This document shows positions 48,614-57,906 of a stretch of 64,000 nt of DNA, one piece after another; position 1 is the first letter of the stretch, and each line of letters opens with the position of its first letter. The stretch covers positions 166,761-230,760 of the forward strand of contig NZ_VNHX01000005.1 of assembly GCF_008124885.1 (NCBI RefSeq), given 5' to 3'. Below the pieces are notes generated by a model. The model had not been told where the DNA came from. It worked only from the letters and a program-made list of their open reading frames with translations, and ran no database searches. Position numbers and translations under genes: made by a program. Origin of the DNA: Sphingobacterium allocomposti (GTDB lineage Bacteria > Bacteroidota > Bacteroidia > Sphingobacteriales > Sphingobacteriaceae).

Positions 48614-48631
48614 TTGCTGTTATAACAGCAA
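48614..48631. promoter_or_regulatory. Perfect 18-bp palindrome, possible operator
   Basis: TTGCTGTTATAACAGCAA is fully self-complementary without a loop. It lies 120 bases before rpoD and 206 bases before the XRE gene. The lack of a loop argues for protein binding over an RNA hairpin. Confidence 0.5.
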
Positions 48632-48707
48632 TAAACTTCTTTTCTTAACTACCTCATACTGAGTAATTAATTTACAATCATATGAAGGTATTTTCGGTAG
48701 AATTTAC

Positions 48708-48715
48708 TATTTTTG
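48708..48715 (+). promoter_or_regulatory. -7 element of rpoD
   Basis: TATTTTTG, a full match to TAnnTTTG, 36 bases before the ATG. No clear TTTG is seen at -33. Confidence 0.4.
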
Positions 48716-48751
48716 CAGACATTTCAAAAGAGAAAGGTATTTATACATTAG

Positions 48752-49612
48752 ATGAGACAGCTCAAAATTACACAATCCATTACCAACCGCGAATCGCAGT
48801 CACTTGACAAGTATTTGCATGAAATTGGTAAAGTAGACTTAATTACTGCGGAAGAGGAGGTTATTCTGGCGCAACGCATACGCGAGGGCGACCAGGTGGC
48901 TTTGGAGAAATTAACTAAAACAAACTTACGTTTCGTCGTTTCTGTCGCAAAACAATACCAGAATCAAGGTCTCACGTTGGGAGACTTGATTAACGAGGGC
49001 AACTTAGGCTTAATTAAGGCAGCAAAACGGTTTGATGAAACAAAAGGGTTTAAGTTTATTTCTTATGCTGTATGGTGGATTCGTCAGTCTATTTTGCAAG
49101 CTATCGCTGAACAGTCACGTATCGTACGTTTACCGCTGAATCAGGTAGGTTCGTTAAGTAAAATCAGCAAAGCTTTCTCGAAGTTGGAACAGGAATACGA
49201 GCGCGAACCTTCTCCGGAGGAATTAGCTGACATTTTGGAAACGACCGTAGACAAAGTGTCAGATACCTTGAGTAACTCCGGCAGACACGTGTCGATGGAC
49301 GCGCCTTTTGTACAGGGAGAAGAAAATACGCTGTTAGACGTTTTGGAAAATAGCGATCCTGATACAGACAGCCTGTTGATTGACGAGTCCCTCTCTGAGG
49401 AGATTAAACGCTCCCTGGCGACGTTGACGGAAAGAGAAAGAGAAATTATCGTGTTATTTTTCGGTTTAGGAACCAATCACCAGTTGTCACTAGAAGAGAT
49501 CGGTGAGAAATTTAATTTAACCAGAGAACGCGTACGTCAGATTAAAGACAAAGCTCTTCAACGTCTCCGCCACACTTCCCGTAGCAAAATTTTAAAATCT
49601 TACTTAGGTTAA
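48752..49612 (+). CDS. rpoD: Primary sigma factor (RpoD, Bacteroidota type)
   Basis: 286 residues without region 1.1, as usual for the main sigma factor of this phylum. Region 1.2 starts at [18 protein letters not shown]. Region 2 has [17 protein letters not shown] and the -10 helix [21 protein letters not shown]. Region 3 follows, and region 4 has [13 protein letters not shown] and [19 protein letters not shown]. It recognises the TTTG / TAnnTTTG promoters seen throughout this window. A strong terminator follows. Confidence 0.95.
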   Translation: MRQLKITQSITNRESQSLDKYLHEIGKVDLITAEEEVILAQRIREGDQVALEKLTKTNLRFVVSVAKQYQNQGLTLGDLINEGNLGLIKAAKRFDETKGFKFISYAVWWIRQSILQAIAEQSRIVRLPLNQVGSLSKISKAFSKLEQEYEREPSPEELADILETTVDKVSDTLSNSGRHVSMDAPFVQGEENTLLDVLENSDPDTDSLLIDESLSEEIKRSLATLTEREREIIVLFFGLGTNHQLSLEEIGEKFNLTRERVRQIKDKALQRLRHTSRSKILKSYLG

Positions 49613-49633
49613 AACCCTAATCAACATTTGGAG

Positions 49634-49664
49634 ATGCGCAGCTTACCGGCTGCGCATTTTTTTT
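49634..49664 (+). terminator. Terminator of rpoD
   Basis: Stem ATGCGCAGC/GCTGCGCAT with a 6-base loop and eight T residues. Confidence 0.92.
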
Positions 49665-49787
49665 GCCCTTTTCGTTCCCGTGATAGCGGAAAACGCGCCC
49701 GTTCTGCCATCTAAAGACTGCGGCCCTCTCAGGACTATCTCTTGGTCATGAAATTCTATTTTGATGTAGAATGCCTATCTTTAGCGT

Positions 49788-50708
49788 ATGAATTGGCAGG
49801 CTATTAAAGGCGACTTCAAACGATACTTACAACTCGAAAGAAATCTTTCTCCAAACTCTATTGACGCCTACCTCAATGACGTGCAGAAGCTTGAAGCTTA
49901 TTGTGGCTTCAAGCAAATATCGCTGGATAGTGTAGATACCAAGACGATACAGCAGTTCCTCGTTTTTATTAATGATTATAACATCTCTCCGTTCACGCAG
50001 GCCCGATTACTTTCGGGTCTCAAAACATTTTTCAGTTTCCTTCAGATAGAGTATGAACGTAAGGACAACCCTGCCCATCTTCTGGAATCGCCCCGACTAA
50101 ACAGGAAGATCCCAAGCGTGCTCAACATTCAGGAGATCGACGCACTGATTGCTGCTATTGACGTTTCTACACCGGAAGGCACCCGAAACCGGGCCATCCT
50201 TGAAATGCTGTACGGATGCGGCCTCCGCGTATCTGAGCTGGTCGCCTTAAAAATATCCAACCTATTCCTCGACGTGGAATTTATCAAAGTGGAGGGAAAG
50301 GGTAACAAGGAACGTCTCGTCCCGATTGGCCAGCAGGCAATTAAGTACCTGCGGATCTACCTCGATGAAATCCGTGGCAGGATGCCCATCCGCGAAGAAT
50401 ACGCAGATATCGTGTTTTTAAACCGTCGTGGAAAGCAGCTTAGCCGGGTAATGGTCTTTCTGATCATCAAAGATCTCGCAAAAAAAATCGGGTTGACGAA
50501 ACCCATCAGCCCGCACACATTCCGGCATTCCTTTGCTTCACACCTCGTCGAAGGGGGGGCCGACCTGCGCGCTGTTCAGGATATGTTAGGACACGAAAGC
50601 ATCACCACAACAGAGATCTACACGCATGTTGACAGAGACTACCTACAGTCCGTCATCACGCAGTTTCACCCACGTTCTGATCGTACAAGGCATAAAAAAG
50701 AGAGCTGA
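49788..50708 (+). CDS. xerD: Site-specific tyrosine recombinase XerD
   Basis: 306 residues with the XerC/D layout. A SAM-like N-terminal domain precedes catalytic residues R147 in CGLRVSEL, K171, H243 and R246 in SPHTFRHSFASH, H269 in LGHES and Y278 in EIYTHV. It would resolve chromosome dimers at dif. Its stop codon lies inside the following terminator. It is unrelated to the longer recombinase at 7221. Confidence 0.93.
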   Translation: MNWQAIKGDFKRYLQLERNLSPNSIDAYLNDVQKLEAYCGFKQISLDSVDTKTIQQFLVFINDYNISPFTQARLLSGLKTFFSFLQIEYERKDNPAHLLESPRLNRKIPSVLNIQEIDALIAAIDVSTPEGTRNRAILEMLYGCGLRVSELVALKISNLFLDVEFIKVEGKGNKERLVPIGQQAIKYLRIYLDEIRGRMPIREEYADIVFLNRRGKQLSRVMVFLIIKDLAKKIGLTKPISPHTFRHSFASHLVEGGADLRAVQDMLGHESITTTEIYTHVDRDYLQSVITQFHPRSDRTRHKKES

Positions 50709-50728
50709 TCTTGCGATCAGCTCTCTTT
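50697..50728. terminator. Terminator shared by xerD and tRNA-Arg(CCG)
   Basis: A perfect 14-bp stem (50697-50710 with 50715-50728) with loop TTGC, A-rich and T-rich at the two bases. It overlaps the xerD stop and abuts the 3' end of the convergent tRNA. Confidence 0.85.
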
Positions 50729-50729
50729 G

Positions 50730-50801
50730 TGTCCCCGGCGGGGGTCGAACCCACATCGTCAGAACCGGAATCTGAAATTCTATCCATTGAACTACGGAGA
50801 C
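50730..50801 (-). tRNA. tRNA-Arg (CCG)
   Basis: A 72-base cloverleaf read on the minus strand. Acceptor GTCTCCG pairs with CGGGGAC, and the anticodon loop TTCCGGT gives anticodon CCG. The T loop GTTCGAC is canonical. A -7 element TATTTTTG lies upstream at 50817-50810. Confidence 0.94.
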
Positions 50802-50907
50802 TTTGCGTGCAAAAATAATACTTTTTATCTTACTTCATACATCTATTTAAAGATTATTTTGCACACCGACAGGAAAAAATCCGGCCGCGATTATAACCAC
50901 CTGAGTA

Positions 50908-51534
50908 CTAGTGGTCGTGACCGCCCTCCTCTACTAAATGCACTTCTACCTTCAGGTCGAGGTCGTTCTCTCCGGTAAATCGCGTAAAGTTGCTGTTGTT
51001 CCAATCGGCAGCGGTAATACCCGCTTTCACGCCGGCGTTGAGATGGCGAAGGACGTAGCGGAAAACAAAGCTGTTCGCTGCCTTCTCCACGGTCAGATAT
51101 CCGGTAACCCCTACATTGACGACGGTTCCGTCCGGTTTTCTGTCGGCATACTCATAAGAAAGTGTTCCCTCGGGAGCGCCCAAAATAAAGGCCTGATGAA
51201 TATCATCCCGCTCGACAAACGTGTGTTGCGTTTCTCTTCCCGCAAAATCCGTGGCTTTCAGTTCCAGCCGATAGGTCTTTCCTACCTCTAGATGTAGGTG
51301 CGCACCCACCGGAGGCAGCATATCGCTGGAAAACTCTACTGTTTCCCGATCAGGGTTTTCAATATCCTCGTAGTCATAATGGTCCCCATGCGCAGTACGT
51401 TTCACCTCCGTGAACGTTAGCGTCGCCCCGCCCACTTCTTCCTGGTCTACCTCGGGCGTAGGGTCATCTTTCGAACAAGATGGTGCCAGAAACAACAAAC
51501 TGAATCCGATAATAGCTAAGCTTAGTCTTTTCAT
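50908..51534 (-). CDS. Lipoprotein with His-rich end, partner of the TonB receptor
   Basis: 208 residues with a lipoprotein signal (lipobox cysteine in FLAPSCSKDD). The remainder looks like a beta-sandwich. Histidines occur in TAHGDHYDYED, GAHLHLE and the C-terminal GGHDH, which suggests metal contact. It is the last gene of the operon, 9 bases after the TonB receptor. No known family is recognised. Confidence 0.72.
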   Translation of the reverse strand: MKRLSLAIIGFSLLFLAPSCSKDDPTPEVDQEEVGGATLTFTEVKRTAHGDHYDYEDIENPDRETVEFSSDMLPPVGAHLHLEVGKTYRLELKATDFAGRETQHTFVERDDIHQAFILGAPEGTLSYEYADRKPDGTVVNVGVTGYLTVEKAANSFVFRYVLRHLNAGVKAGITAADWNNSNFTRFTGENDLDLKVEVHLVEEGGHDH

Positions 51535-51543
51535 GATGTCTAA

Positions 51544-53877
51544 TTAAAATTTATAAGATACTTTCAAATTAATATTCCGGCCGATCTGATGCGTGAAATA
51601 GCGGAATCGGTCCATATAGTCTTTGTATGCTTTATTTAGAAGGTTCTCCACAGAAAGAAGGGCCACCAGCCTTTTTTCTGCGTTCCAGTTAAACTGCCTG
51701 CTCACGTAAAAATCCAGCAGGTGATATGCGGGTGGCGGGGCCGCATAATCGGAGTTAGCTTCATAGCGTGTTTGCCTCGCGACGAAACGGTGGGCAAACC
51801 TGATATAGTCCTGCTCCTCTCCGTCTTCTCCGAAGTGCCACGATACGCCGTGCTGGAGTCGATCTGCAGGTATATAGGGTAAATAAGCGCCTAACGAAAT
51901 GTTCCTTGCACGCAGGACAGAAGCTGTGCCGCCATAGTCGAAACCTGCCCCCATGCGGTAAGTCCACTTAAGGTCCGCCCCATAAAAGAAGGCATCGTGC
52001 TGCCTGTAGGAAAAGATCGGGAAAGTCCCGCGTATGGTCTGCCGTATGGTGTCGGGATTAGGCTGTGCATAGATATAGTCGTATATCATCTGGGCATGGA
52101 CGTCCAACGTGATATTCGCCCGCTCCGTTTCGAAAAGAAGGGTATTTACCCATTTTAAGCCTTTCTCGCTGCGCAATTGCCGATCGCCCACCTCGTAAGT
52201 CGCGCTTCCATGGTGCACACCGTCACTGTAAAGCTCGTTCGCTGAAGGAGCTCTCCAGGCGAGGCCTATATTACTTTTCCAGCTCAATTGAGGACTGAAG
52301 TGGTAAAGAACCCCAAACGTACCGGATGCGTTATGAAATCGGCGCGTGTCCGTCAGAAGATACTGTTCAATACTGCCGTCTTCATTCACCTCATCCCGTC
52401 GATAACGGTAGCCCGCGACATCCAGATATTTGAAATCATATCGGGCGCCGAGTTCGGCATGCAGCCTGTTGATGTGAAACTGATGAATACCGAATGCTCC
52501 CAGCGTGTAGTTGTCAAAATTAGGAATGATCGGCGTCGTGCCAGTCCCCGGCGTGTTGTTATTGACCTGCACGAGCGACTGGAGTCCAAACGATGTATTT
52601 CCACGTTTTAGAATGGCGTCCAACGACTGTGTGGTCAACACCATATCGGCCATCGGAAGGTCGTCCGACTCCACGCGGCGTACATCGTATTCCTTCCGGT
52701 GGTTACGCTGAAAACCGTACAATACTTCCAAATTGGTTTTGGGGTCTATCTGATACTTCCAGCTGGCTTTAAGCAGGTCGTGCGTTACCTTTTGTCGGGG
52801 CGCGCTGATGGAGTAGCTGAAGTCGTATTCCTCAAACGGTCTTCCATGCTGTATCCTCGCCTCGATATCTTCCACGGTGCCGATGTGGGCTCCGACAAAA
52901 ATTCCGAGCTGTGTTCCAAATCGACTATAGAAGATATCAAATTTGTTCGATCTATCATGATATTGGAGTGCTGCAGAATAATTGAGCTCTTCTACCCCCG
53001 TATTTCCGACGTAATAGTCGGCCGACTTATAATTGCCCAATTTCTTTCCGGTGGCCTGAACGCGCCAGCCGAGTTTTGGAAAACGTTTGGTATTTCCCTC
53101 AAGCATGCCGTGCAACGTTCCGCCACGGCCGTTCGACTGCCCCACTACATCGATACGTCCGCCTAAGCCGCCTTCGGTATTGATCGCATGCGGAGAAGCG
53201 ACAATCACCCCTCCCAACGCGTCAGCACCGTATCGCACACCTTGTGCCCCTTTGATCACTTCCAGCCGGTCCGCGACGAACGGATCGATCTCAGGCGCAT
53301 GTTCGGCGCCCCACTGCTGACCTTCCTGGCGGATACCGTTATTCATGATAAGAATGCGGTTGCTGTGCAGTCCGTTGATTACGGGCTTTACAATGCTGTT
53401 GCCCATGCCGATGGTCGACATTCCAGAGATATCCAATAAGGACTCTCCAAGCGTTTTACCACGCACTTGTTGTGCTTCTGACCGTGACAGGCGGTGGATA
53501 CTGGCTGATAATGTCTCGGCCTGCTTACCGATTATCTCGACGTCCCGTAAGTGGATGGCATCTGCTTCCAGCACGACACGAAGTACCGTATCGCGCACTA
53601 CCTGAAGGCTATATTCCCTAGAACGATAGCCCAAATGGGTACACGTCAGACGCACCTCCCCCTGGCAGACACGCTCCAGCATAAAATGTCCTCTCCTATC
53701 ACTGGAAGCCGATCTTCCCTGTGCTGTATGTATGACGGCGTCCGCCAGCGGCTCTCCGCCATCTGTCAATACCACGCCCTTAATGTATAATTCGCAATTA
53801 TGTTGAGCCCGCCCCTCCTGTATGGCACATGTGCACAAAACCAGAAGTAGTACAGACAAGAAGCCTCTATTCTGCAT
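51544..53877 (-). CDS. TonB-dependent outer-membrane receptor
   Basis: 777 residues: a signal peptide ending near GRAQ, a carboxypeptidase-like domain (about 27-110), a plug with GKTLGESLLDISGMSTIGMGNSIVKPVINGLHSNRILIMNNGIRQEGQ split over residues 138-185, and a beta-barrel ending in NLKVSYKF. It is not SusC-like. The His-rich lipoprotein downstream and the Cys/His protein upstream suggest a metal or metallophore, for example zinc or copper. This is inference. Confidence 0.88.
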   Translation of the reverse strand: MQNRGFLSVLLLVLCTCAIQEGRAQHNCELYIKGVVLTDGGEPLADAVIHTAQGRSASSDRRGHFMLERVCQGEVRLTCTHLGYRSREYSLQVVRDTVLRVVLEADAIHLRDVEIIGKQAETLSASIHRLSRSEAQQVRGKTLGESLLDISGMSTIGMGNSIVKPVINGLHSNRILIMNNGIRQEGQQWGAEHAPEIDPFVADRLEVIKGAQGVRYGADALGGVIVASPHAINTEGGLGGRIDVVGQSNGRGGTLHGMLEGNTKRFPKLGWRVQATGKKLGNYKSADYYVGNTGVEELNYSAALQYHDRSNKFDIFYSRFGTQLGIFVGAHIGTVEDIEARIQHGRPFEEYDFSYSISAPRQKVTHDLLKASWKYQIDPKTNLEVLYGFQRNHRKEYDVRRVESDDLPMADMVLTTQSLDAILKRGNTSFGLQSLVQVNNNTPGTGTTPIIPNFDNYTLGAFGIHQFHINRLHAELGARYDFKYLDVAGYRYRRDEVNEDGSIEQYLLTDTRRFHNASGTFGVLYHFSPQLSWKSNIGLAWRAPSANELYSDGVHHGSATYEVGDRQLRSEKGLKWVNTLLFETERANITLDVHAQMIYDYIYAQPNPDTIRQTIRGTFPIFSYRQHDAFFYGADLKWTYRMGAGFDYGGTASVLRARNISLGAYLPYIPADRLQHGVSWHFGEDGEEQDYIRFAHRFVARQTRYEANSDYAAPPPAYHLLDFYVSRQFNWNAEKRLVALLSVENLLNKAYKDYMDRFRYFTHQIGRNINLKVSYKF

Positions 53878-53912
53878 CTATTTTTTGTTTTATTTGGTAT
53901 AAATTCGAGTTA

Positions 53913-54233
53913 TTATACCAGCAGAGGAGGATCTTTATTGCTCTCCTGAAAAAGAAAGCTGTCTTTATAGTTAGAGATGAGGTTACCTAAGCGAATGACG
54001 GGCTGTTCGATCGAACCGACCTCGGGCAGCAATGGCGTCAGTACGACACTTTCACCCAACTGATGGGCCACAAACCAACATAGTGAGCAATCGTCCGGAT
54101 GTTGATGTTCCCCGTCGTCGGCAGAGGAAGAACAGGCTTCATGAGCAGGGTCATGCGTATATTGGAGAGCCGCTGCAAGCACCAGGCTTACAAGCCCCAA
54201 AACCAAAAAAATATATCGTATTCCCCTTTTCAC
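53913..54233 (-). CDS. Small Cys/His-rich membrane protein (DUF2946-like), GTG start
   Basis: About 106 residues. An N-terminal membrane segment (KRGIRYIFLVLGLVSLVLAAALQY) is followed by THDPAHEACSSS, DGEHQHPDDCSLC and a hydrophobic tail. The CxxC and histidine clusters recall DUF2946-type proteins encoded beside metal-related TonB receptors. A longer frame from 54365 exists, but it crosses a hairpin and a promoter, so the GTG at 54233 is preferred. With that start the mRNA would be nearly leaderless. It is the first gene of the operon. Confidence 0.6.
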   Translation of the reverse strand: MKRGIRYIFLVLGLVSLVLAAALQYTHDPAHEACSSSADDGEHQHPDDCSLCWFVAHQLGESVVLTPLLPEVGSIEQPVIRLGNLISNYKDSFLFQESNKDPPLLV

Positions 54234-54239
54234 TGTGTG

Positions 54240-54270
54240 CAAAGATACATTTAATGCAACACTATTGCAA
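54240..54270 (-). promoter_or_regulatory. Promoter of the TonB receptor operon
   Basis: On the minus strand TTTG, 20 bases, then TATCTTTG at 54247-54240. The GTG start is only 6 bases further on. Confidence 0.65.
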
Positions 54271-54305
54271 AACAAAAAAAAAACAAAAGGCCGGGGGGAT
54301 AACCG

Positions 54306-54353
54306 AAAGCGCCTAAGGACATGCTGCTCTGCAGCGATCTCTTTAGGCGCTTT
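54306..54353 (-). terminator. Hairpin after the OmpA-type gene
   Basis: A perfect 11-bp stem (54306-54316 with 54343-54353) and a long loop. It lies between the OmpA stop and the next promoter, without a clear T run. Confidence 0.5.
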
Positions 54354-54377
54354 ACCTCTCGGCATGATCTCCTCCCG

Positions 54378-55268
54378 CTAAAAAGAGGTGTCTATGCCGG
54401 TCGTATCCTTGGCTGACTCCGGAGCTTTGTCAATCAGCTCCATGAACTGATCCAGCTTCGGCGTGATAATTATCTGTGTACGGCGGTTTCTTGCCTTTCC
54501 TTCCGGCGTGCTATTATCCGCTATCGGATTATATTCGCCTCGGCCACCCGCTGTCAACCGTTTAGGGTCAACGCCATACTGCTGCTGCAAAGCCTGCACC
54601 ACAGACGAAGCGCGCAACGTACTCAGATCCCAGTTGTTGCGGATATTAGGTTTGGAAATCGGATCCGTATCTGTATTACCTTCAATCTGCACATCATACT
54701 CCTTATAATCCTGTATGATCTTCGCAATTTTGCTAAGCGTTTCGCCGGCGCGCTCCGAAATCTCGTAACTTCCCGACTTGTACAGCATGTTATCCGACAA
54801 GGAGATATACACCACTCCCTTCAGCACTTTAACGTCCACATCCCGCAGTTCGTCCCGGCTTAATGAGCGCGTCAGATTATTTGTCAATACCAAATTAAGC
54901 GAGTCGCTTTTGTTTTTCGTATTCACCAGATGTTGTATGTAGCGATTTGACGCATTTATTTCATCAACTAGCTTGGAGATATTGACGTTTCCCTGTGTGT
55001 TCTGACTAATACTCAGGTCCAGAGACCCTTGAAGGCGACTCAGGGCTTCTTTCAGCGAAGCGTTGTTTTTCCGTTCGTACTCCAGCTGCTCCTCCAGACT
55101 TTTTACTTTCGCCCGGCTCTCCGCTAGCTCCATCTGCCCTTGTTGGTAGCGCTCCGACAGCTCCCGGTGCTGGGTCTGCAACGTTGTATATCGTTTATTG
55201 CTGACGCAGCCTGTCAATAACAGCCCAGACAGCACAATACCCATAGTAATCAATCTTCTATCCATCAT
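54378..55268 (-). CDS. OmpA-family peptidoglycan-associated lipoprotein
   Basis: About 296 residues: a lipoprotein signal (lipobox cysteine in GLLLTGCVSNKRY), a coiled coil of about 80 residues rich in E, Q, L and K, and a C-terminal OmpA domain. The domain has IEGNTDTDPI, NNWDLSTLRASSVVQAL, GGRGEYNP and NRRTQIIITP. It ties the outer membrane to peptidoglycan. The frame opens further upstream (55391), but a promoter lies within that part, so the ATG at 55268 is chosen. Confidence 0.92.
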   Translation of the reverse strand: MMDRRLITMGIVLSGLLLTGCVSNKRYTTLQTQHRELSERYQQGQMELAESRAKVKSLEEQLEYERKNNASLKEALSRLQGSLDLSISQNTQGNVNISKLVDEINASNRYIQHLVNTKNKSDSLNLVLTNNLTRSLSRDELRDVDVKVLKGVVYISLSDNMLYKSGSYEISERAGETLSKIAKIIQDYKEYDVQIEGNTDTDPISKPNIRNNWDLSTLRASSVVQALQQQYGVDPKRLTAGGRGEYNPIADNSTPEGKARNRRTQIIITPKLDQFMELIDKAPESAKDTTGIDTSF

Positions 55269-55296
55269 ACAATCGTATTTTTTTGGGTAAGAAGTG

Positions 55297-55327
55297 CAAA
55301 AGTAATGCCTAAATGAGCGGCCCCAAT
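55297..55327 (-). promoter_or_regulatory. Promoter of the OmpA-type gene
   Basis: On the minus strand ATTG, 19 bases, then TACTTTTG at 55304-55297, 28 bases before the ATG. Confidence 0.6.
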
Positions 55328-55392
55328 TGCTAATAAGTGTTAAAGTGGCCCGGCACCATACCGGGTCGGGCAGGAACGCCGACAAAAACAAA

Positions 55393-55458
55393 ACCTAAGC
55401 CGGGGAAGCTTAGGTCCTGTAAGAAAACAACCTATTATTAGCCAAAGAGCGGCTAATA
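55393..55458. repeat. Two consecutive hairpins upstream of the OmpA-type gene
   Basis: ACCTAAGC/GCTTAGGT (55393-55400 with 55408-55415) and TATTAGCC/GGCTAATA (55436-55443 with 55451-55458). They may end transcription from the EEP gene at 55538. No T run is obvious. Confidence 0.4.
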
Positions 55459-55537
55459 TGGCTTCATTCCATATCGCCCGCGGCAATTAGCTGACAACGA
55501 ATAGCTAACGGCACTGCGGGCGGGTTCGAAGCAGGCA

Positions 55538-56509
55538 TTATTCCATTTTCTTCTTCCAGCTTAACACGAACGAGATGGCGCAGTGGTCCGACAAGGGTTT
55601 GCCGCTGCGGGTGGAAAAATGCTGCTTCTCAACTTTATACGAGCGCGGGGTAAATTCAATCTGAAGACTATTGCGGAAGAAGATTTTATCTATGCTCTCA
55701 CAGCTATCGGTAAGAGCGAGTTTTTCGTTAGGGGTAAAAGGCTGCTTTACAGGCGGATGCTTACCATCATTCATGGCCATCACCCAGGCGTCTATCAGCC
55801 CCGTTTTTTGAGCGAAGGCCGACATATTGTCCCAGTGCGCAGCATAATGGGCATTGAAATCGCCCATCACGAGTACGGCCTCGCCAGCCGAGTTGGCGGC
55901 AATGTAATCGGCAAGCTGGAGCAGATTTTTGCGCCTTGCCTGTGCCGCGCCCTCCGTGTCCTGGGCCGTAGCGTGCAGGTTATATACGTCCACGGTTAGA
56001 TCCTTTGCAAGTTGTATACGGTTGTAAGAAAACCCTTTTGCGGCCAGGCAGTCGGTACCATGACAATGCTTCCAGGCAACACGTCTCGTCTCCACAATCG
56101 GATATTTGGAGAGTGTATTAAGGCCGTCTCCATAGGGAACCGCCTCTTTATGCAATGTCCGGTAAGGATGTATGTCTCCGCCATCATAAAGCTCTTTATG
56201 GTAATGGAAATCCTCCTGTACATTGACGATATCATACTTATTCAACTTCCCGGAGATCTCCCGCATGCTCTGCGCCCGTGGTGTTTCCGCGGCAGATAAC
56301 AGATCCGGCAGCCCCGCCACATTGTACGTCAATAGCGACAATTCTCCTTCCACAGCATCCGATATAGCCCAATCGGTCCGTATTGTTGTTGTACTAAAAA
56401 CAGCGGATTTACTGGATTTGGTTAAATAAAAGCAGCTACATACAAGAAACAATACGCCCGCCAGTCTCCCCCACTTCCTCCTTGTTTGCCACACGATATA
56501 CAGGTCCAT
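55538..56509 (-). CDS. Endonuclease/exonuclease/phosphatase-fold phosphodiesterase
   Basis: 323 residues. An N-terminal hydrophobic stretch (about 13-30, signal or anchor) is followed by an EEP domain with TYNVAG, the metal-binding glutamate in VNVQEDF, VYNLHATAQ, the GDFNAH motif and the terminal SDHCAISF. It resembles bacterial sphingomyelinase-like enzymes. Sphingolipids occur in Sphingobacteriaceae, so a lipid substrate is possible, but a nuclease or inositol-phosphate role cannot be excluded. Confidence 0.85.
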   Translation of the reverse strand: MDLYIVWQTRRKWGRLAGVLFLVCSCFYLTKSSKSAVFSTTTIRTDWAISDAVEGELSLLTYNVAGLPDLLSAAETPRAQSMREISGKLNKYDIVNVQEDFHYHKELYDGGDIHPYRTLHKEAVPYGDGLNTLSKYPIVETRRVAWKHCHGTDCLAAKGFSYNRIQLAKDLTVDVYNLHATAQDTEGAAQARRKNLLQLADYIAANSAGEAVLVMGDFNAHYAAHWDNMSAFAQKTGLIDAWVMAMNDGKHPPVKQPFTPNEKLALTDSCESIDKIFFRNSLQIEFTPRSYKVEKQHFSTRSGKPLSDHCAISFVLSWKKKME

Positions 56510-56714
56510 CTATTTTCTTATTGGTGATCCAAAGGAATCGTGAACATTTTTTGTCCTAACCAAAACTAAATGATAGATATTACGCCTTTGTAAAAAACAG
56601 ATTAATCTTTTGTTTACGAAATAGTCCAAAAGACGGAAAGCGGTCCGAAAATTCATAAATGATTAATATTCAATTATAATTAAAGAAACATAACACATTT
56701 ATTTTAGTAAAAAT

Positions 56715-56720
56715 AAGGAG
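56715..56720 (+). promoter_or_regulatory. Shine-Dalgarno sequence before the first GT4 gene
   Basis: AAGGAG, 10 bases before the ATG at 56731. Most genes in this window lack such a site, so it supports this start. Confidence 0.55.
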
Positions 56721-56730
56721 ACCTGATTAT

Positions 56731-57906
56731 ATGGTGAAAGTAGCTTTTTTTGCGGAAATACTCATAGAAGAATTTGACGGTGCATCAAGAACAATGTTTC
56801 AGATTATCAACCGTATTGACCCTGACCGTTTTTCCTACCTATTCGTCTACGGAAAGGGCCCCGCACAACTAGATAAACACGCTTCCTTACGTATACCGAC
56901 ATTAAATACCAAGCTTAACAAAGATTATACATTCACCATCCCCGCATTGGTGAAGGAGCAGCTAAAGCAGGAGCTGGATGCCTTTCAACCCGACGTCGTA
57001 CATATCGCGACGCCATCCCTTCTCGGCTTCTTTGCCCTTAGATACGCGCGCCAACGGGGCATTCCGATAATCAGCATTTACCATACAAACTTTATTTCAT
57101 ACGTTCCCTATTACTTTAGAAAATTTCCTGTACTCATTAAGCCGGTGGAGAAGTGGATGATTTCTGCCAGCCGGAAATTCTATAACGCCTGCGACATGGT
57201 TTATGTTCCTTCCAGGTCGATGGTCCGCGAACTGATGCACTTCGGTATTCAGGAAAGCAAACTGACGCTCTGGCAACGGGGCATCAACCTCAACCTTTTC
57301 CGGCCTGACAAGCGGAGCGAATCCTATATCCAGGCCATCACGGGCAATGCCAAGCCCAACATCCTGTTCGCCAGCCGGCTCGTGTGGGAAAAAAATATAC
57401 AGACCCTGATCGATATCTACCACCGCCTTAAACGGGCAAACCTACCCCACAACCTCATCATCGCGGGGAATGGCGCGGCACAGGAGGAAATGAAAAAGCA
57501 AATGCCTGAAGCTTTTTTTCTCGGTAAACTGGAACACGAACAACTCGCTACGCTTTATGCTTCCTGCGACGTGTTTTTATTTACATCAACATCTGAAACC
57601 TATGGCAATGTCGTTGTCGAAGCCATGGCTTCGGGTCTTCCCTGCGTCATCGCCGACGGCGGGGGCAGTGCAGATTTAATACGGCACCGCCATACGGGCT
57701 ACAAGTGCAAACCGAAATCGCCCGAAGACTATATAATATACCTGCGGCTGCTCCTAAACGATCCAGAGTTGCATCAGGTGATCAGCAACGCAGCATTAGC
57801 GGAAGTTCAGCAACTCGACTGGAAGAAGCTCACAGACCGCTACTTTGATGATGTTACGCAGCTCGCCGGCACAGCAGCCAATGACCTTGTTTGGGCGGCA
57901 TGCTGA
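56731..57906 (+). CDS. GT4-family glycosyltransferase
   Basis: 391 residues with two Rossmann-like halves. The C-terminal half has the GT4 donor site SETYGNVVVEAMASGLPCV (E-x7-E) and LFASRLVWEKNIQTLI. It resembles diacylglycerol or inositol mannosyl- and glucosyltransferases of the GT-B fold. It overlaps the flippase-like gene by 7 bases, so it is the first gene of a three-gene operon. The acceptor is unknown; glycolipid synthesis is the likely role. Confidence 0.88.
   Translation: MVKVAFFAEILIEEFDGASRTMFQIINRIDPDRFSYLFVYGKGPAQLDKHASLRIPTLNTKLNKDYTFTIPALVKEQLKQELDAFQPDVVHIATPSLLGFFALRYARQRGIPIISIYHTNFISYVPYYFRKFPVLIKPVEKWMISASRKFYNACDMVYVPSRSMVRELMHFGIQESKLTLWQRGINLNLFRPDKRSESYIQAITGNAKPNILFASRLVWEKNIQTLIDIYHRLKRANLPHNLIIAGNGAAQEEMKKQMPEAFFLGKLEHEQLATLYASCDVFLFTSTSETYGNVVVEAMASGLPCVIADGGGSADLIRHRHTGYKCKPKSPEDYIIYLRLLLNDPELHQVISNAALAEVQQLDWKKLTDRYFDDVTQLAGTAANDLVWAAC

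Larger units (their letters stand above)
48408..48751. other. Divergent region between XRE regulator and rpoD
   Basis: 344 bases without a gene. They hold the 48614 palindrome and a -7 element for rpoD. Confidence 0.55.

Noticed and set aside
49788..50708. XerD as part of a mobile element
   Set aside because: Length and motifs fit the housekeeping XerD and no element genes surround it.
54234..54365. N-terminal extension of the small Cys/His protein
   Set aside because: It includes a hairpin and a good promoter, so it is unlikely to be translated.
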